Source of the DNA: Novosphingobium mangrovisedimenti
GTDB lineage: Bacteria > Pseudomonadota > Alphaproteobacteria > Sphingomonadales > Sphingomonadaceae
Direction of reading: 5' to 3'
Length of the DNA: 64,000 nucleotides
NCBI RefSeq assembly: GCF_025153475.1
Contig: NZ_JANZXA010000011.1
Coordinates: 62,001-126,000 of the forward strand
Within the stretch, counting starts at the first letter, position 1; every line of letters begins with the position of its first letter. A program made the translations under genes and the position numbers. The notes under the pieces are model-generated. The model was not told where the DNA came from and ran no database searches. It worked only from the letters and a program-made list of their open reading frames with translations. Shown here piece by piece: positions 55,023 through 63,664 of the stretch.

Positions 55023-55617
55023 GTCCTTCATAGATTCGCGTCGGCGTCACCACGGCCGCAAGGGGGCGGTCATGGGCTTCGTGCGGCAGCTCCTCGGCGA
55101 TCTGGCAATCCCATGCAAGCCCGATTGCGGGCACCTGAGGATGTGCGTCCAGCCAGCGGTCGTAATGCCCGCCACCCTGGCCCAGCCTGTGCCCGGCGGC
55201 AGTAAAGGCCAGCAGAGGGACTACGACGACATCGGGAATGACCGGGCCATCGTCGCCCAGCGGTTGCAGGGCGCGCCAGGGACCGGGTTCGAGACCAGTT
55301 TCGTCCCAGGGATTGGCCCAGGCCCGAAATTCCATTGCGGCATCGCGCGCGGAGAACCAGGGGAGGGCGATACGGCGGCCATTTTCGCTGAACCAGCGCG
55401 CCCAGCCCGTGGCAGGGGCTTCCGTACCCGCGGGATGATAGAGGCCGACCGTGGCACCTTCAGGTATCTTCGCCACCACTGGCGCCGGCGGCCGGTTGAG
55501 CACGAGCGCGCGCAGGCCTTCCGGCAGGCCCGAGACATGATCGGCGCGCGCCTTGCGGTAGGCCTTGCGCAGGGCTGTCTTCTCTTCAGCGGGTGACATC
55601 GGGGGTGACGGGTCCAC
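55015..55617 (-). CDS. fau: 5-formyltetrahydrofolate cyclo-ligase
   Basis: This enzyme converts 5-formyl-THF to 5,10-methenyl-THF with ATP. The 200-residue product has ALRKAYRKARADH at the N-terminus, VGLYHPAGTEAP (folate loop), VVPLLAFTAAGHRLGQGGGHYDRWL (seen as shorter motifs GHRLGQGGGHYDR) and a C-terminal ATP-site segment. The start is GTG 55615-55617 behind AGGAAAA; ATG 55597-55599 is an alternative. It lies directly downstream of the 6S RNA gene, the widespread ssrS-fau arrangement, and overlaps the DUF2842 gene. Confidence 0.93.
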   Translation of the reverse strand: MDPSPPMSPAEEKTALRKAYRKARADHVSGLPEGLRALVLNRPPAPVVAKIPEGATVGLYHPAGTEAPATGWARWFSENGRRIALPWFSARDAAMEFRAWANPWDETGLEPGPWRALQPLGDDGPVIPDVVVVPLLAFTAAGHRLGQGGGHYDRWLDAHPQVPAIGLAWDCQIAEELPHEAHDRPLAAVVTPTRIYEGHD

Positions 55618-55627
55618 CTTGGGTCGT

Positions 55628-55772
55628 TTTCCTAGAAATCCTCTGACGCCTTCACGTCAGGTGGGAGCCATGTACGTCGGACCACGATCCGGGCAGGGAC
55701 AGCCCCCTTGGATTGCTTATAGCCTCAGGGATGTTCGAACGGCTCGTGCCGGGCAGATCCCGTCACGTGCTA
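55628..55772 (-). ncRNA. ssrS: 6S RNA (SsrS), ends approximate
   Basis: The interval between zapA and fau is a classic site for 6S RNA, which binds the RNA polymerase holoenzyme and imitates an open promoter. On the minus strand the segment contains CCCTGAGGCTATAAGCAATC, close to the conserved 6S bubble region, a complementary GAGCC/GGCTC closing pair and a CTGACG/CGTCAG hairpin near the 3' end (55643-55660). A -10-like TAGATA lies upstream near the zapA stop. Exact ends are not determined. Confidence 0.75.
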
Positions 55773-55773
55773 T

Positions 55774-56082
55774 CTAGGCGTTCGATGCGTCGCTCTCAAG
55801 AAGGTCTGCAAGATTTTCGATCCGCTCCGCGATCGTGACAAGGCGTGCTGCCAGACCGGAAGGCACGGCGCCTGCATTCTTGCGGCCCTGCAGGTCGTGA
55901 ACTTCATCGGCCAGCAGCAGGGCGGCGTAAAGCAGCATGCGGGTCTCGGTCTGGCCGGTGGCACCGGCTTCGGACACCTTGTCGTCGATCAACTTACCGA
56001 GGCCCGCGACATGGTCTTCCTCGCCGTCGGCACAGGCGACGGTAAAGCTGCGGCCGCCGATGGAGAGCGTGACGTTGCTCAT
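55774..56082 (-). CDS. zapA: cell division protein ZapA
   Basis: ZapA bundles FtsZ filaments at the division site. The 102-residue protein has the N-terminal beta-sheet head (MSNVTLSIGGRSFTVACADG), RMLLYAALLLADEVHDL and a C-terminal coiled coil (about 75-98). The start ATG 56080-56082 overlaps the stop of a 57-residue coiled-coil gene (TGA within ATGA). It is followed by 6S RNA and fau. Confidence 0.92.
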   Translation of the reverse strand: MSNVTLSIGGRSFTVACADGEEDHVAGLGKLIDDKVSEAGATGQTETRMLLYAALLLADEVHDLQGRKNAGAVPSGLAARLVTIAERIENLADLLESDASNA

Positions 56083-56252
56083 TCCGTCCGGTCCGCGATC
56101 AGCCTGTCCAGATCTTCAAGAGAGCGGGAGACGGAGGCCTTGAGCCGCTCGTGTCGATTGCGAAGGTCCGCCGCTTCCCGCGAGGCCGCCTCGACGCGTG
56201 CCAGCGCTGCTTCGATCCTTTCAACCGCCTTGACGATCGGCACCTCTTCCAT
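56079..56252 (-). CDS. 57-residue coiled-coil protein upstream of zapA
   Basis: A short gene from ATG 56250-56252 encodes 57 residues, almost entirely charged alpha helix: MEEVPIVKAVERIEAAL, then ARVEAASREAADLRNRHE and a C-terminal RSLEDLDRLIADRTE. The heptad-like spacing of Ile/Leu/Val predicts a coiled coil. Its TGA overlaps the zapA ATG, so translation is coupled and a division-related role, perhaps as a ZapA partner (ZapB-like in size), is plausible but unproven. No family is recognised. Confidence 0.7.
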   Translation of the reverse strand: MEEVPIVKAVERIEAALARVEAASREAADLRNRHERLKASVSRSLEDLDRLIADRTE

Positions 56253-56323
56253 GGCGCCATGGCTATCGTATTATCGTCACAAGGCAAGCAGTTGGACCGG
56301 GTTGTTCACAGTCGCGTGGACCT

Positions 56324-56343
56324 GCGGGCGGGTCGCCGCCCGC
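56324..56343. repeat. 8-bp inverted repeat in the zapA-tkt divergent region
   Basis: GCGGGCGG and CCGCCCGC pair perfectly around GTCG. It lies in the divergent region between the small zapA-linked gene and tkt, has no T tract and so may be an operator or leader structure. Confidence 0.4.
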
Positions 56344-56375
56344 TGTACGTAAGCGCGTGAAATGGGGTGCCGAAC

Positions 56376-56403
56376 TTGACGGGAGGCCGCCTCTCCCTAA
56401 AGG
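56376..56403 (+). promoter_or_regulatory. possible promoter of the tkt-gap-pgk-fba run
   Basis: TTGACG at 56376-56381 matches the -35 consensus in five of six bases; 16 bases later TAAAGG is a weak -10. Position, about 55 bases before tkt, fits a transcription start. The call is tentative. Confidence 0.3.
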
Positions 56404-56456
56404 GGTGGCGCAAATTTCCGAATCGTCCCGCAAATACCCGTACCCGGAGCTAATCC

Positions 56457-58445
56457 ATGACCCTTGCCCCCGACCGTCTCGCGCCGATGGCCAACGCCAT
56501 CCGGGCGCTATCGATGGATGCGGTTCAGGCAGCCAACAGCGGCCACCCCGGCATGCCTATGGGCATGGCCGATGTCGCCACTGTGCTTTACGCCAAGTTC
56601 CTGAAGTTCGATCCCGCCGCCCCCGAATGGGCGGACCGCGACCGCTTCGTGCTGTCCGCCGGTCACGGTTCGATGCTTATCTATTCGCTGCTCTATCTGA
56701 CCGGCTACGAAAGCCCGACGATCGACGACATCCGCAACTTCCGCCAGCTTGGCAGCCCCTGCGCCGGCCACCCCGAAAACTTCCTGATTCCGGGCGTGGA
56801 ATGCACCACCGGGCCGCTTGGACAGGGCCTGGCGATGGCCGTTGGCATGGCGATGGCCGAACGCCATCTCAATGCCACCTTCGGCAGCGACCTGGTCGAT
56901 CACAATACCTGGGTCATCGCGGGCGACGGCTGCCTGATGGAGGGCATCAACCACGAGGCCATCGGTCTTGCCGGCAATCTGAAGTTGGGCAAGCTCAAGG
57001 TCCTGTGGGACGACAACAAGATCACCATCGATGGCGACACCTCGCTTTCGACCAGCGAAGACATCCCCGCACGCTATCGCGCTGCCGGATGGGATGTCTT
57101 CTCGTGCGACGGGCATGACTTCGCCGACATCGAACGTGCGCTGTCTGAAGCAGCGGCTTCGGACAAGCCGACGCTGGTCGCCTGTCGCACCGTGATCGGC
57201 AAGGGTGCGCCCAACAAGCAGGGCAGCCACAACGTTCACGGCGCCCCCCTCGGCGCCGACGAGATTGCCGCCACGCGCGAATATCTGGGCTGGAACGCCG
57301 CGCCATTCGAGGTGCCTGCTGAAATTCTCGCCGACTGGCGCTCGCTGGGCGCGGCCGGTGCGAAAGCGCGGGCAGAGTGGGATGCGCGCTTGTCTGACAG
57401 TGCAGACGCCGCCGAGTTCAGCCGCCGCATGGCGGGCGAACTGCCCGATGGCGCACCGATCCGCCAGGCGCTCGCCGAATGGGTCGCAGGCGATTCGACC
57501 GTCGCGACCCGCAAGGCTTCCGAGAATTGGCTGAACGTGCTGGCTCCGGCCATTCCCGAGATGGTGGGTGGCTCGGCCGACCTCACCGGCTCCAACAATA
57601 CCAAGGCCAAGTGCCAGGCGCCGTTCACCTCCGAGGACTATGCGGGCCGCTACGTGTACTACGGCATCCGCGAATTCGGCATGGCCGCCGCGATGAACGG
57701 AATGGCTCTGCACGGCGGCGTGGTCCCCTATGGCGGCACGTTCCTGATCTTCTCGGACTACTGCCGCAACGCAATCCGCCTGTCGGCCCTGCAGCGGGCC
57801 CGCGCGATCTATGTCCTGACCCATGATTCGATCGGTCTGGGCGAGGACGGACCGACGCACCAGCCTGTCGAACAGGTGATGAGTCTGCGCCTGATCCCGA
57901 ACCTCAACGTGTTCCGCCCCGCCGATGCGGTCGAGACCGCCGAGTGCTGGAACCTCGCGCTGGAAGCGTCCGTCACGCCGTCGGTACTGGCGCTTACCCG
58001 CCAGAACCTGCCGCAATTGCGCAAGTCGGGCGATATGCTTTCGGCACGCGGTGCCTACGTGCTGCGCCACGCCGAGGGCGATCGTAAGGTGATCCTGATC
58101 GCCACCGGTTCGGAAGTCGAACTGGCCTGCAACGTGCGCGACACGCTTGCCGGGCAGGGCATCGGCGCCGATGTCGTTTCGATGCCGTGCATGGAGCTTT
58201 TCGAAGCGCAGGATGAAGCCTACAAGCACGAAATCCTGCCGCACGACCCTTCGATTCTGCGCGTTTCGATCGAAGCGGGATCGACCATGGGTTGGGAACG
58301 TTACACTGCCATCAGCCGCAATGGCGGCCTCAACATCGGCCTGGACCGCTTCGGTGCGTCGGCCCCGGCCAAGGATCTGTTCGCACGTTTCGGTTTCACC
58401 GTCGAAGCCATCGTGCCCAAGATTCTCGACAAACTCAGCGCCTAA
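56457..58445 (+). CDS. tkt: transketolase
   Basis: Transketolase transfers two-carbon units between sugar phosphates using TPP. The 662-residue protein has SGHPGMPMGMADV near residue 28, TTGPLGQGLA, the TPP motif GDGCLMEGINHEA, HDSIGLGEDGPTHQP and the C-terminal domain. It starts at ATG 56457 behind GGAG. It opens a four-gene run with gap, pgk and fba and is 15 bases from gap, so carbon flow between the pentose phosphate and triose parts can be regulated together. Confidence 0.96.
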   Translation: MTLAPDRLAPMANAIRALSMDAVQAANSGHPGMPMGMADVATVLYAKFLKFDPAAPEWADRDRFVLSAGHGSMLIYSLLYLTGYESPTIDDIRNFRQLGSPCAGHPENFLIPGVECTTGPLGQGLAMAVGMAMAERHLNATFGSDLVDHNTWVIAGDGCLMEGINHEAIGLAGNLKLGKLKVLWDDNKITIDGDTSLSTSEDIPARYRAAGWDVFSCDGHDFADIERALSEAAASDKPTLVACRTVIGKGAPNKQGSHNVHGAPLGADEIAATREYLGWNAAPFEVPAEILADWRSLGAAGAKARAEWDARLSDSADAAEFSRRMAGELPDGAPIRQALAEWVAGDSTVATRKASENWLNVLAPAIPEMVGGSADLTGSNNTKAKCQAPFTSEDYAGRYVYYGIREFGMAAAMNGMALHGGVVPYGGTFLIFSDYCRNAIRLSALQRARAIYVLTHDSIGLGEDGPTHQPVEQVMSLRLIPNLNVFRPADAVETAECWNLALEASVTPSVLALTRQNLPQLRKSGDMLSARGAYVLRHAEGDRKVILIATGSEVELACNVRDTLAGQGIGADVVSMPCMELFEAQDEAYKHEILPHDPSILRVSIEAGSTMGWERYTAISRNGGLNIGLDRFGASAPAKDLFARFGFTVEAIVPKILDKLSA

Positions 58446-58460
58446 GGAGGAGTATTGAAC

Positions 58461-59468
58461 ATGGCGACCAAGGTTGCGATCAACGGTTTCGGACGTATCG
58501 GGCGCCTTGTAGCGCGCGCGATCCTCGAGCGCCCGGACTGCGGGCTCGATCTCGTTTCGATCAACGATCTGGCCGACACCAAGTCGAACGCGCTCCTCTT
58601 TGCCTATGACAGCACCCACGGCCGTTTCCCCGGCACGGTGGAGGCCGGCGAAGGCAAGATCACCGTCAACGGCAAGGACATCGTCGTCACGGCCGAGCGC
58701 GATCCCGGCAAGCTGCCGCATAAGGACCTGGGTATCGACATCGTGCTCGAATGCACCGGCTTCTTCCAGTCGAAGGAAGCCTCGCAGCCGCACCTCGACG
58801 CGGGTGCCAAGCGGGTTCTGATCTCGGCTCCGGCCACCGGCGTCGACAACACCGTCGTCTTCGGCGTGAACCACGAGACGCTGACCGCCGATCACATCGT
58901 CGTGTCGAACGCTTCGTGCACGACCAACTGCCTGTCCCCCGTCGCCAAGGTTCTGAACGACACCGTCGGCATCGAGCGTGGCTTCATGACCACGGTTCAT
59001 TCGTACACCAACGACCAGCGCATGCTCGACCAGATCCACTCCGATCTGCGTCGCGCCCGTGCCGGCGCCGCCAACATGATCCCGACCACCACGGGTGCCG
59101 CCCGCGCGGTCGGCCTCGTGCTGCCGGAACTCAAGGGCAAGCTCGACGGGTCGTCGATCCGCGTGCCGACCCCGAACGTCAGCCTGGTCGACCTGTGCTT
59201 CGTGCCGAAGCGCGAAACCACCAAGGAAGAGATCAACGCCGCACTGAAGGCCGCTTCGGAAGGCGCGATGAAGGGCGTTCTCGCCTACACCGATCAGCCG
59301 CTGGTTTCGTCGGACTTCAACCACTACCCGGCAAGCTCGACCGTCGACAGCCTGGAAACGGCCGTCATGGAAGGCAAGTTCGTGCGCGTCGTGTCCTGGT
59401 ACGACAACGAGTGGGGCTTCTCGAACCGCATGCTCGACACCGCGGGCGCGATGGCGAAGTTCCTCTGA
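58461..59468 (+). CDS. gap: glyceraldehyde-3-phosphate dehydrogenase, type I
   Basis: GAPDH oxidises glyceraldehyde-3-phosphate with phosphate and NAD(P). The 335-residue enzyme has [14 protein letters not shown] for the dinucleotide, the active-site cysteine in [16 protein letters not shown]-like [13 protein letters not shown] with the catalytic His, and [13 protein letters not shown]. Start is ATG 58461 behind AAGGAGG; a TTG at 58455 is less likely. It follows tkt by 15 bases and is separated from pgk by a strong intercistronic hairpin. NAD versus NADP preference cannot be read with confidence. Confidence 0.97.
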   Translation: MATKVAINGFGRIGRLVARAILERPDCGLDLVSINDLADTKSNALLFAYDSTHGRFPGTVEAGEGKITVNGKDIVVTAERDPGKLPHKDLGIDIVLECTGFFQSKEASQPHLDAGAKRVLISAPATGVDNTVVFGVNHETLTADHIVVSNASCTTNCLSPVAKVLNDTVGIERGFMTTVHSYTNDQRMLDQIHSDLRRARAGAANMIPTTTGAARAVGLVLPELKGKLDGSSIRVPTPNVSLVDLCFVPKRETTKEEINAALKAASEGAMKGVLAYTDQPLVSSDFNHYPASSTVDSLETAVMEGKFVRVVSWYDNEWGFSNRMLDTAGAMAKFL

Positions 59469-59511
59469 ACGTGAACCCGGCGGCGGACCACTCCGTCCGT
59501 CGCCATACATG

Positions 59512-59542
59512 CGCCGCGAGAGCCCACCCGGCTTTCGCGGCG
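59512..59542 (+). repeat. intercistronic hairpin between gap and pgk
   Basis: A 13-bp stem (59512-59524 with 59530-59542, one G-T wobble) closes on CACCC. No T tract follows, so it is not a plain terminator; it could stabilise the gap mRNA or uncouple gap and pgk expression. Confidence 0.6.
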
Positions 59543-59577
59543 TGTCGTATCCGCAGCGGCGAAGCAAGGAACGAGCA

Positions 59578-60777
59578 ATGAGCGCTTTCAAGACCCTCGA
59601 CGATCTTGGTGACGTGACCGGCAAGGTGGCACTGGTCCGTGTCGACCTGAACCTGCCCATGCAGGACGGCGTGGTCACCGACGAGACCCGCATCCGTGCG
59701 GCGGCTCCGACCATTCTCGAACTGTCGCAGAAAGGCGCCAAGGTCCTTCTGCTGGCGCACTTCGGCCGGCCCAAGGGTGAGCGCGTCTCGACGATGTCGC
59801 TGTCGATGGTCGTTGGCGCGGTCGAGAAAGTGCTCGGCAAGGAAGTGATGTTCGTGCCCGAGATTGCAGGCGACGTCGTCGCGCAGTCCGTGGGTATCCT
59901 GCGCGCGGGCGACATCGCCATTCTGGAGAACACGCGGTTCTGGAAGGGTGAGGAAAAGAACGATCCCGAACTGGTGAAGGCCATCGCCGCAAACGGCGAC
60001 TTCTACGTCAACGATGCCTTTTCGGCCGCGCACCGTGCGCACGCCACCACGGAAGGGCTGGCGCGGGTCCTGCCCGCCTATGCCGGCCGGTCGATGCAGG
60101 CCGAGCTGGAAGCGCTCGACAAGGCGCTCGGCACGCCGCAAAAGCCGGTTGCCGCGGTCGTCGGCGGCGCCAAGGTTTCCTCGAAGCTCGACGTGCTCAA
60201 GCACCTTGTTACCCAGGTCGATCACCTCATCATCGGCGGCGGCATGGCCAACACCTTCCTCGCCGCCAAGGGCGTCGATGTCGGCAAGTCGCTGTGCGAA
60301 CATGACCTGACCGGTACCGCGAACGAAATCCTCGACGCGGCCGATGCCTCGGGCTGCACCGTGCACCTGCCTTACGAGGTCGTCGTCTCCAAGGAATTCG
60401 CCGCCAATCCGCCGAGCCTGCGCACGTGCAACGTGCATGAAGTAGCAGCCGACGAGATGATCCTCGATGCGGGGCCCACGGCTGCCGAGGCACTGGGTGA
60501 CGTGCTCAAGACCTGCCGGACGCTGGTCTGGAACGGCCCGATGGGCGCCTTCGAGATGCAGCCGTTCGATGCCGCTACCGTGGCGCTGGCCAAGACGGCC
60601 GCAGCGCTGACCGCCGAGGGTTCACTGATTTCGGTTGCCGGTGGCGGCGATACCGTGGCCGCGCTCAACCATGCGGGCGTGGCGCAGGACTTCACGTATA
60701 TCTCGACGGCCGGGGGCGCCTTCCTCGAATGGATGGAAGGCAAGGAACTTCCCGGCGTCGCGGCGCTTTCCGCCTGA
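59578..60777 (+). CDS. pgk: phosphoglycerate kinase
   Basis: Pgk transfers phosphate between 1,3-bisphosphoglycerate and ADP. The 399-residue protein has [20 protein letters not shown] (the RVD-N substrate loop), [32 protein letters not shown] and the nucleotide-binding [10 protein letters not shown]. Start ATG 59578 follows AAGGA. It is separated from gap by 109 bases with a hairpin, and from fba by about 210 bases, so part of the expression may come from internal promoters. Confidence 0.97.
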   Translation: MSAFKTLDDLGDVTGKVALVRVDLNLPMQDGVVTDETRIRAAAPTILELSQKGAKVLLLAHFGRPKGERVSTMSLSMVVGAVEKVLGKEVMFVPEIAGDVVAQSVGILRAGDIAILENTRFWKGEEKNDPELVKAIAANGDFYVNDAFSAAHRAHATTEGLARVLPAYAGRSMQAELEALDKALGTPQKPVAAVVGGAKVSSKLDVLKHLVTQVDHLIIGGGMANTFLAAKGVDVGKSLCEHDLTGTANEILDAADASGCTVHLPYEVVVSKEFAANPPSLRTCNVHEVAADEMILDAGPTAAEALGDVLKTCRTLVWNGPMGAFEMQPFDAATVALAKTAAALTAEGSLISVAGGGDTVAALNHAGVAQDFTYISTAGGAFLEWMEGKELPGVAALSA

Positions 60778-60941
60778 GACATGAGGGATATCGTGCCTGG
60801 ATCGGGTGCGGTATCCCTGGCCATGCGGCATTTCGCGGTCGGCAGGGCTGTGCGTTCGTGTGCGCGGGGGCGACCTGGGGCAGTGTCCGGACATGGCACA
60901 CCAGGCGGATTGTACCGCAGTTGCGAAGAGATCGACCGGCG

Positions 60942-60964
60942 GATAACGTCACGTTAAAGTTATC
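60942..60964. promoter_or_regulatory. inverted repeat upstream of fba, possible operator
   Basis: GATAAC-N11-GTTATC (60942-60947 and 60959-60964) encloses a second AACGT-C-ACGTT repeat (60945-60955). It ends 22 bases before the aldolase ATG, overlapping the expected promoter or leader. The binding factor is unknown. Confidence 0.4.
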
Positions 60965-60986
60965 GAACAAGGCAGGAGGAGTACCC

Positions 60987-61898
60987 ATGCAGTATTCGGA
61001 TATGGCGGCAAAGATGGCCGAAGGTAACGGTTTCATCGCCGCGCTGGACCAGAGCGGTGGCTCTACGCCCAAGGCGCTCAAGGGCTATGGTATCGAAGAA
61101 GGTGCCTGGTCGACCGAAGAAGAGATGTTCGGCCTGATCCACCAGATGCGTTCGCGCATCATCTCCTCGCCCGTCTTCACCGGCGACAAGGTGATCGGCG
61201 CTATCCTGTTCGAGCGGACCATGGACGGCCAGGTCGATGGCGTGCCGACGCCGACCGCGCTGACCAACAAGGGCATCGTCCCCTTCATCAAGATCGACAA
61301 GGGCCTCGAGGACGAGGCCAATGGCGTGCAGCTGATGAAGCCGATGCCGACCCTCGATGCCCTGCTCGAGCGTTCGAAGGCGCTGGGTGTGTTCGGCACC
61401 AAGGAGCGCTCGGTGATCAATTCGGCCAATGCCGAAGGCATTGCCGCCGTCGTCAAGCAGCAGTTCGAGATCGGCAAGCAGGTGCTCGGCCACGGCATGA
61501 TGCCGATGATCGAGCCCGAGGTGAACATCAAGAGCGAGACCCGCGCCGAGTGCGACAAGATCCTGCTCGCCGAAATCCTCAAGAGCCTCGACGAGCTGCC
61601 CGAGGGGCAGCAGGTCATGCTCAAGCTGTCGCTGCCGGTGGTGCCGGGCACGTTCGATCCTCTGGTCGAGCATCCCAAGGTTCTGCGCGTCGTCGCCCTT
61701 TCGGGCGGCTACAAGCGCCCCGAGGCCTGCGTGGAACTGTCGAAGAACAAGGGCATCATCGCCAGCTTCAGCCGTGCGCTGCTGGAAGACCTGCGTTCGA
61801 AGATGAGCGACGCCGAGTTCAACGTCTCGCTCGGCTCCGCGATCGACGAGATCTACGCGGGTTCAACGCAGAAGATCGAGACGGCCGCAACAGCCTGA
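60987..61898 (+). CDS. fba: class I fructose-bisphosphate aldolase
   Basis: A Schiff-base (metal-independent) aldolase of 303 residues. The N-terminal GFIAALDQSGGSTPKAL is typical of the bacterial class I type, KIDKGL lies near residue 105, and VMLKLSLPVVPG contains the probable Schiff-base lysine. KLSLP replaces the KPNM of eukaryotic class I enzymes, as expected for this subgroup. Start ATG 60987 follows GCAGGAGGAG. It closes the tkt-gap-pgk-fba run and is followed by a terminator. No metal-dependent (class II) aldolase is present in the window. Confidence 0.93.
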   Translation: MQYSDMAAKMAEGNGFIAALDQSGGSTPKALKGYGIEEGAWSTEEEMFGLIHQMRSRIISSPVFTGDKVIGAILFERTMDGQVDGVPTPTALTNKGIVPFIKIDKGLEDEANGVQLMKPMPTLDALLERSKALGVFGTKERSVINSANAEGIAAVVKQQFEIGKQVLGHGMMPMIEPEVNIKSETRAECDKILLAEILKSLDELPEGQQVMLKLSLPVVPGTFDPLVEHPKVLRVVALSGGYKRPEACVELSKNKGIIASFSRALLEDLRSKMSDAEFNVSLGSAIDEIYAGSTQKIETAATA

Positions 61899-61921
61899 TC
61901 GAACCTCCATTGTTCGAATTG

Positions 61922-61954
61922 AAAGGGCGGCGTCCGGATCGGGCGCCGCCTTTT
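61922..61954 (+). terminator. terminator after fba
   Basis: AAAGGGCGGCG pairs with CGCCGCCTTTT (one bulged G) around a loop of about 11 bases; four T residues end the structure. Confidence 0.85.
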
Positions 61955-61982
61955 CGTTGGGCTTTGTCGTTGGCCTGTGAAA

Positions 61983-62008
61983 GGAACGATGTGCTAGAAG
62001 CGGACGTT
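61983..62008 (+). promoter_or_regulatory. EcfG-type general stress promoter
   Basis: GGAAC (61983-61987), a 17-base spacer and CGTT (62005-62008) match exactly the consensus GGAAC-N16/17-CGTT of the alphaproteobacterial general stress sigma factor EcfG. The next gene begins at 62096, 88 bases downstream. Confidence 0.65.
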
Positions 62009-62095
62009 GGCGTCGCGGCGCTTCAATATGGCGGGCCGATGCGGTAACTGACGGGTCCAGGGTGCGACGCTCTGCGTTGTGGAGAAACTATCATC

Positions 62096-62401
62096 ATGAG
62101 CGAGATCGAGGGGCAGAGGAAAACGGTAGAGCATCTTCCGAGCCAGAAATCGAACATGGTGTCCGAAGAACTGACGAGAATTCTAGCCATGCTGCGCGAT
62201 GTCTCTCCGCGCGACGCCAGGATCACCTTCGAGTTCGACGGAAAGCTGCGCGTGCATATCGATGTCCGCAATGGCGAGGACGTTGTGGGGCTCGAGAAAA
62301 TGCTGCCGACGCTCGCCATGGGGATGTTTCACGACATCGATGTCGGAGCCACGCCGCACCATCCTTTCTTTCACCGCATCTCCGCGGTCGTCGACCGATA
62401 G
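62096..62401 (+). CDS. hypothetical protein, probable EcfG-regulated (101 aa)
   Basis: A soluble 101-residue protein without signal peptide or membrane segment. The first 40 residues are polar (MSEIEGQRKTVEHLPSQ), the second half is mixed alpha/beta (ARITFEFDGKLRVHIDVRN, LEKMLPTLAMGMFHDIDVG, then a His-rich ATPHHPFFHR). I recognise no family. The ATG 62096 has GGAGAAA upstream at about 9 bases. Upstream lies a clean EcfG-type promoter, so it is likely part of the general stress response. Confidence 0.75.
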   Translation: MSEIEGQRKTVEHLPSQKSNMVSEELTRILAMLRDVSPRDARITFEFDGKLRVHIDVRNGEDVVGLEKMLPTLAMGMFHDIDVGATPHHPFFHRISAVVDR

Positions 62402-62431
62402 GCAACCATTACCGCGGCACCGTGCGGCCCC

Positions 62432-62896
62432 TCACAGACCGCCCATGAACCGAAAGCCGAAACGATAGGATGCCGGTTCTATGGTGCCGCCGTTTCGACC
62501 GGCAAGCTTGTCGGGCTGGACGGTCACAAGATCGAGTTTCCCATCGGCGACCTGGATCGGCTCGCCCGACGTGATTTCCATCGTCCTGCTGCCCGAGCCG
62601 AGATCGACGCGAATGCGAAGGCGAACCTGCCCCGCCCAGACGCAGCGGGCGTTCATCGGGCAGCGGCTGTCTTCCAGTATCGCCAATGGTGTGACTTTAG
62701 GCCCGTCGACAATCACGGTCTGTCCGAGCGCCGCATAGGCAAGCGGTGCTTCGGGCTGCGGTGGGGGCTTGGTCGGTGCAGTGGGCTGCGACTGGTAAGG
62801 CGCCGGTTGCGCTTCCGGCGGCGCTGCGGACGGGATGATCGCGCAACCGGCAAGACCAAGCGATGCGGCGATGAAGGGCAGGGCGTGATTTCTCAT
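62432..62896 (-). CDS. lipoprotein of unknown function (154 aa)
   Basis: The first 18 residues form a lipoprotein signal peptide with lipobox LAGC (Cys18), followed by a Pro/Gln/Ala-rich linker to about residue 48 and a globular beta-rich domain. The latter includes EDSRCPMNARCVWAGQVRLR, with a conserved-looking Cys pair, and ends in YRFGFRFMGGL. Start is ATG 62894-62896. It converges on the stress-protein gene. The cysteines in the mature domain may form a disulfide. Function is not known. Confidence 0.75.
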   Translation of the reverse strand: MRNHALPFIAASLGLAGCAIIPSAAPPEAQPAPYQSQPTAPTKPPPQPEAPLAYAALGQTVIVDGPKVTPLAILEDSRCPMNARCVWAGQVRLRIRVDLGSGSRTMEITSGEPIQVADGKLDLVTVQPDKLAGRNGGTIEPASYRFGFRFMGGL

Positions 62897-63007
62897 GCCT
62901 GCAGAAAGCATCGGGACGCCTGAACGGTTCCGGAATGGCGGGCCGCCGCGACCGCGCCTGCAAACACGGCACTTCCACCAAGGCTGAACAGGCTCTAGAG
63001 CGCGGCC

Positions 63008-63664
63008 ATGACCGATGAAAACGTCCAGACCGAAGTCGAGCGTGAACCGACGCAGCTTTACCTGATTTCTCCGCTCGATGTCTGCGGGTCCTTTCCGGAT
63101 CGGCTTGCGCGTGCGCTCGATGCGGGGCCGGTTGCCGCGTTTCAGTACCGGGTCAAGGACATCGACCAGCATGAGGCCGCCCGGCTTGCCGAGCCATTGC
63201 AGGCGATCTGCGCGGAGCGCGAGGTTGCGTTCATCGTCAACGACTCGATCAGCCTAGCCAGGCGTATCGGCGCCGACGGGGTACATCTGGGGCAGGAAGA
63301 CGGGACCGTCGAGGAAGCGCGACAGGCTCTGGGACGCGATGCGCAGATCGGCGTAACCTGCCACAACAGCCGCCATCTTGCGATGGAGGCCGGTGAAGCG
63401 GGCGCCGACTATGTGGCGTTCGGAGCTTTCTTCCCGACCACCACGAAGGACGTGAAGCATACCGCCGGGCTGGACCTGCTGGAATGGTGGCAGGCCCTGT
63501 TCGAAATCCCCTGCGTCGCTATCGGCGGCATCACGCCCGAAAACTGCGCACCGCTGGTCAGGGCAGGTGCCGATTTCCTCGCCGTGAGCGGTGCCGTGTG
63601 GAACGGCGACGAAGCAGCGGCGGTAAAGGCCTTCCATGCGGCAATGAAAGGCGCGATGTCCTAA
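63008..63664 (+). CDS. thiE: thiamine phosphate synthase ThiE
   Basis: ThiE joins HMP-pyrophosphate and thiazole phosphate to thiamine phosphate. The 218-residue TIM barrel has QYRVKD near residue 46, FIVNDSISLARRIGADGVHLGQED, GVTCHNSRHL and IPCVAIGGITPEN, the phosphate-binding loop. There is no other thiamine gene and no TPP riboswitch visible upstream. Thiamine diphosphate is used by transketolase and BCKDH E1, also in this window. Its stop overlaps the next gene on the opposite strand by 4 bases. Confidence 0.92.
   Translation: MTDENVQTEVEREPTQLYLISPLDVCGSFPDRLARALDAGPVAAFQYRVKDIDQHEAARLAEPLQAICAEREVAFIVNDSISLARRIGADGVHLGQEDGTVEEARQALGRDAQIGVTCHNSRHLAMEAGEAGADYVAFGAFFPTTTKDVKHTAGLDLLEWWQALFEIPCVAIGGITPENCAPLVRAGADFLAVSGAVWNGDEAAAVKAFHAAMKGAMS

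Noticed and set aside
62897..63007. TPP riboswitch upstream of thiE.
   Set aside because: The gap is short and lacks the conserved CTGAGA-type element.
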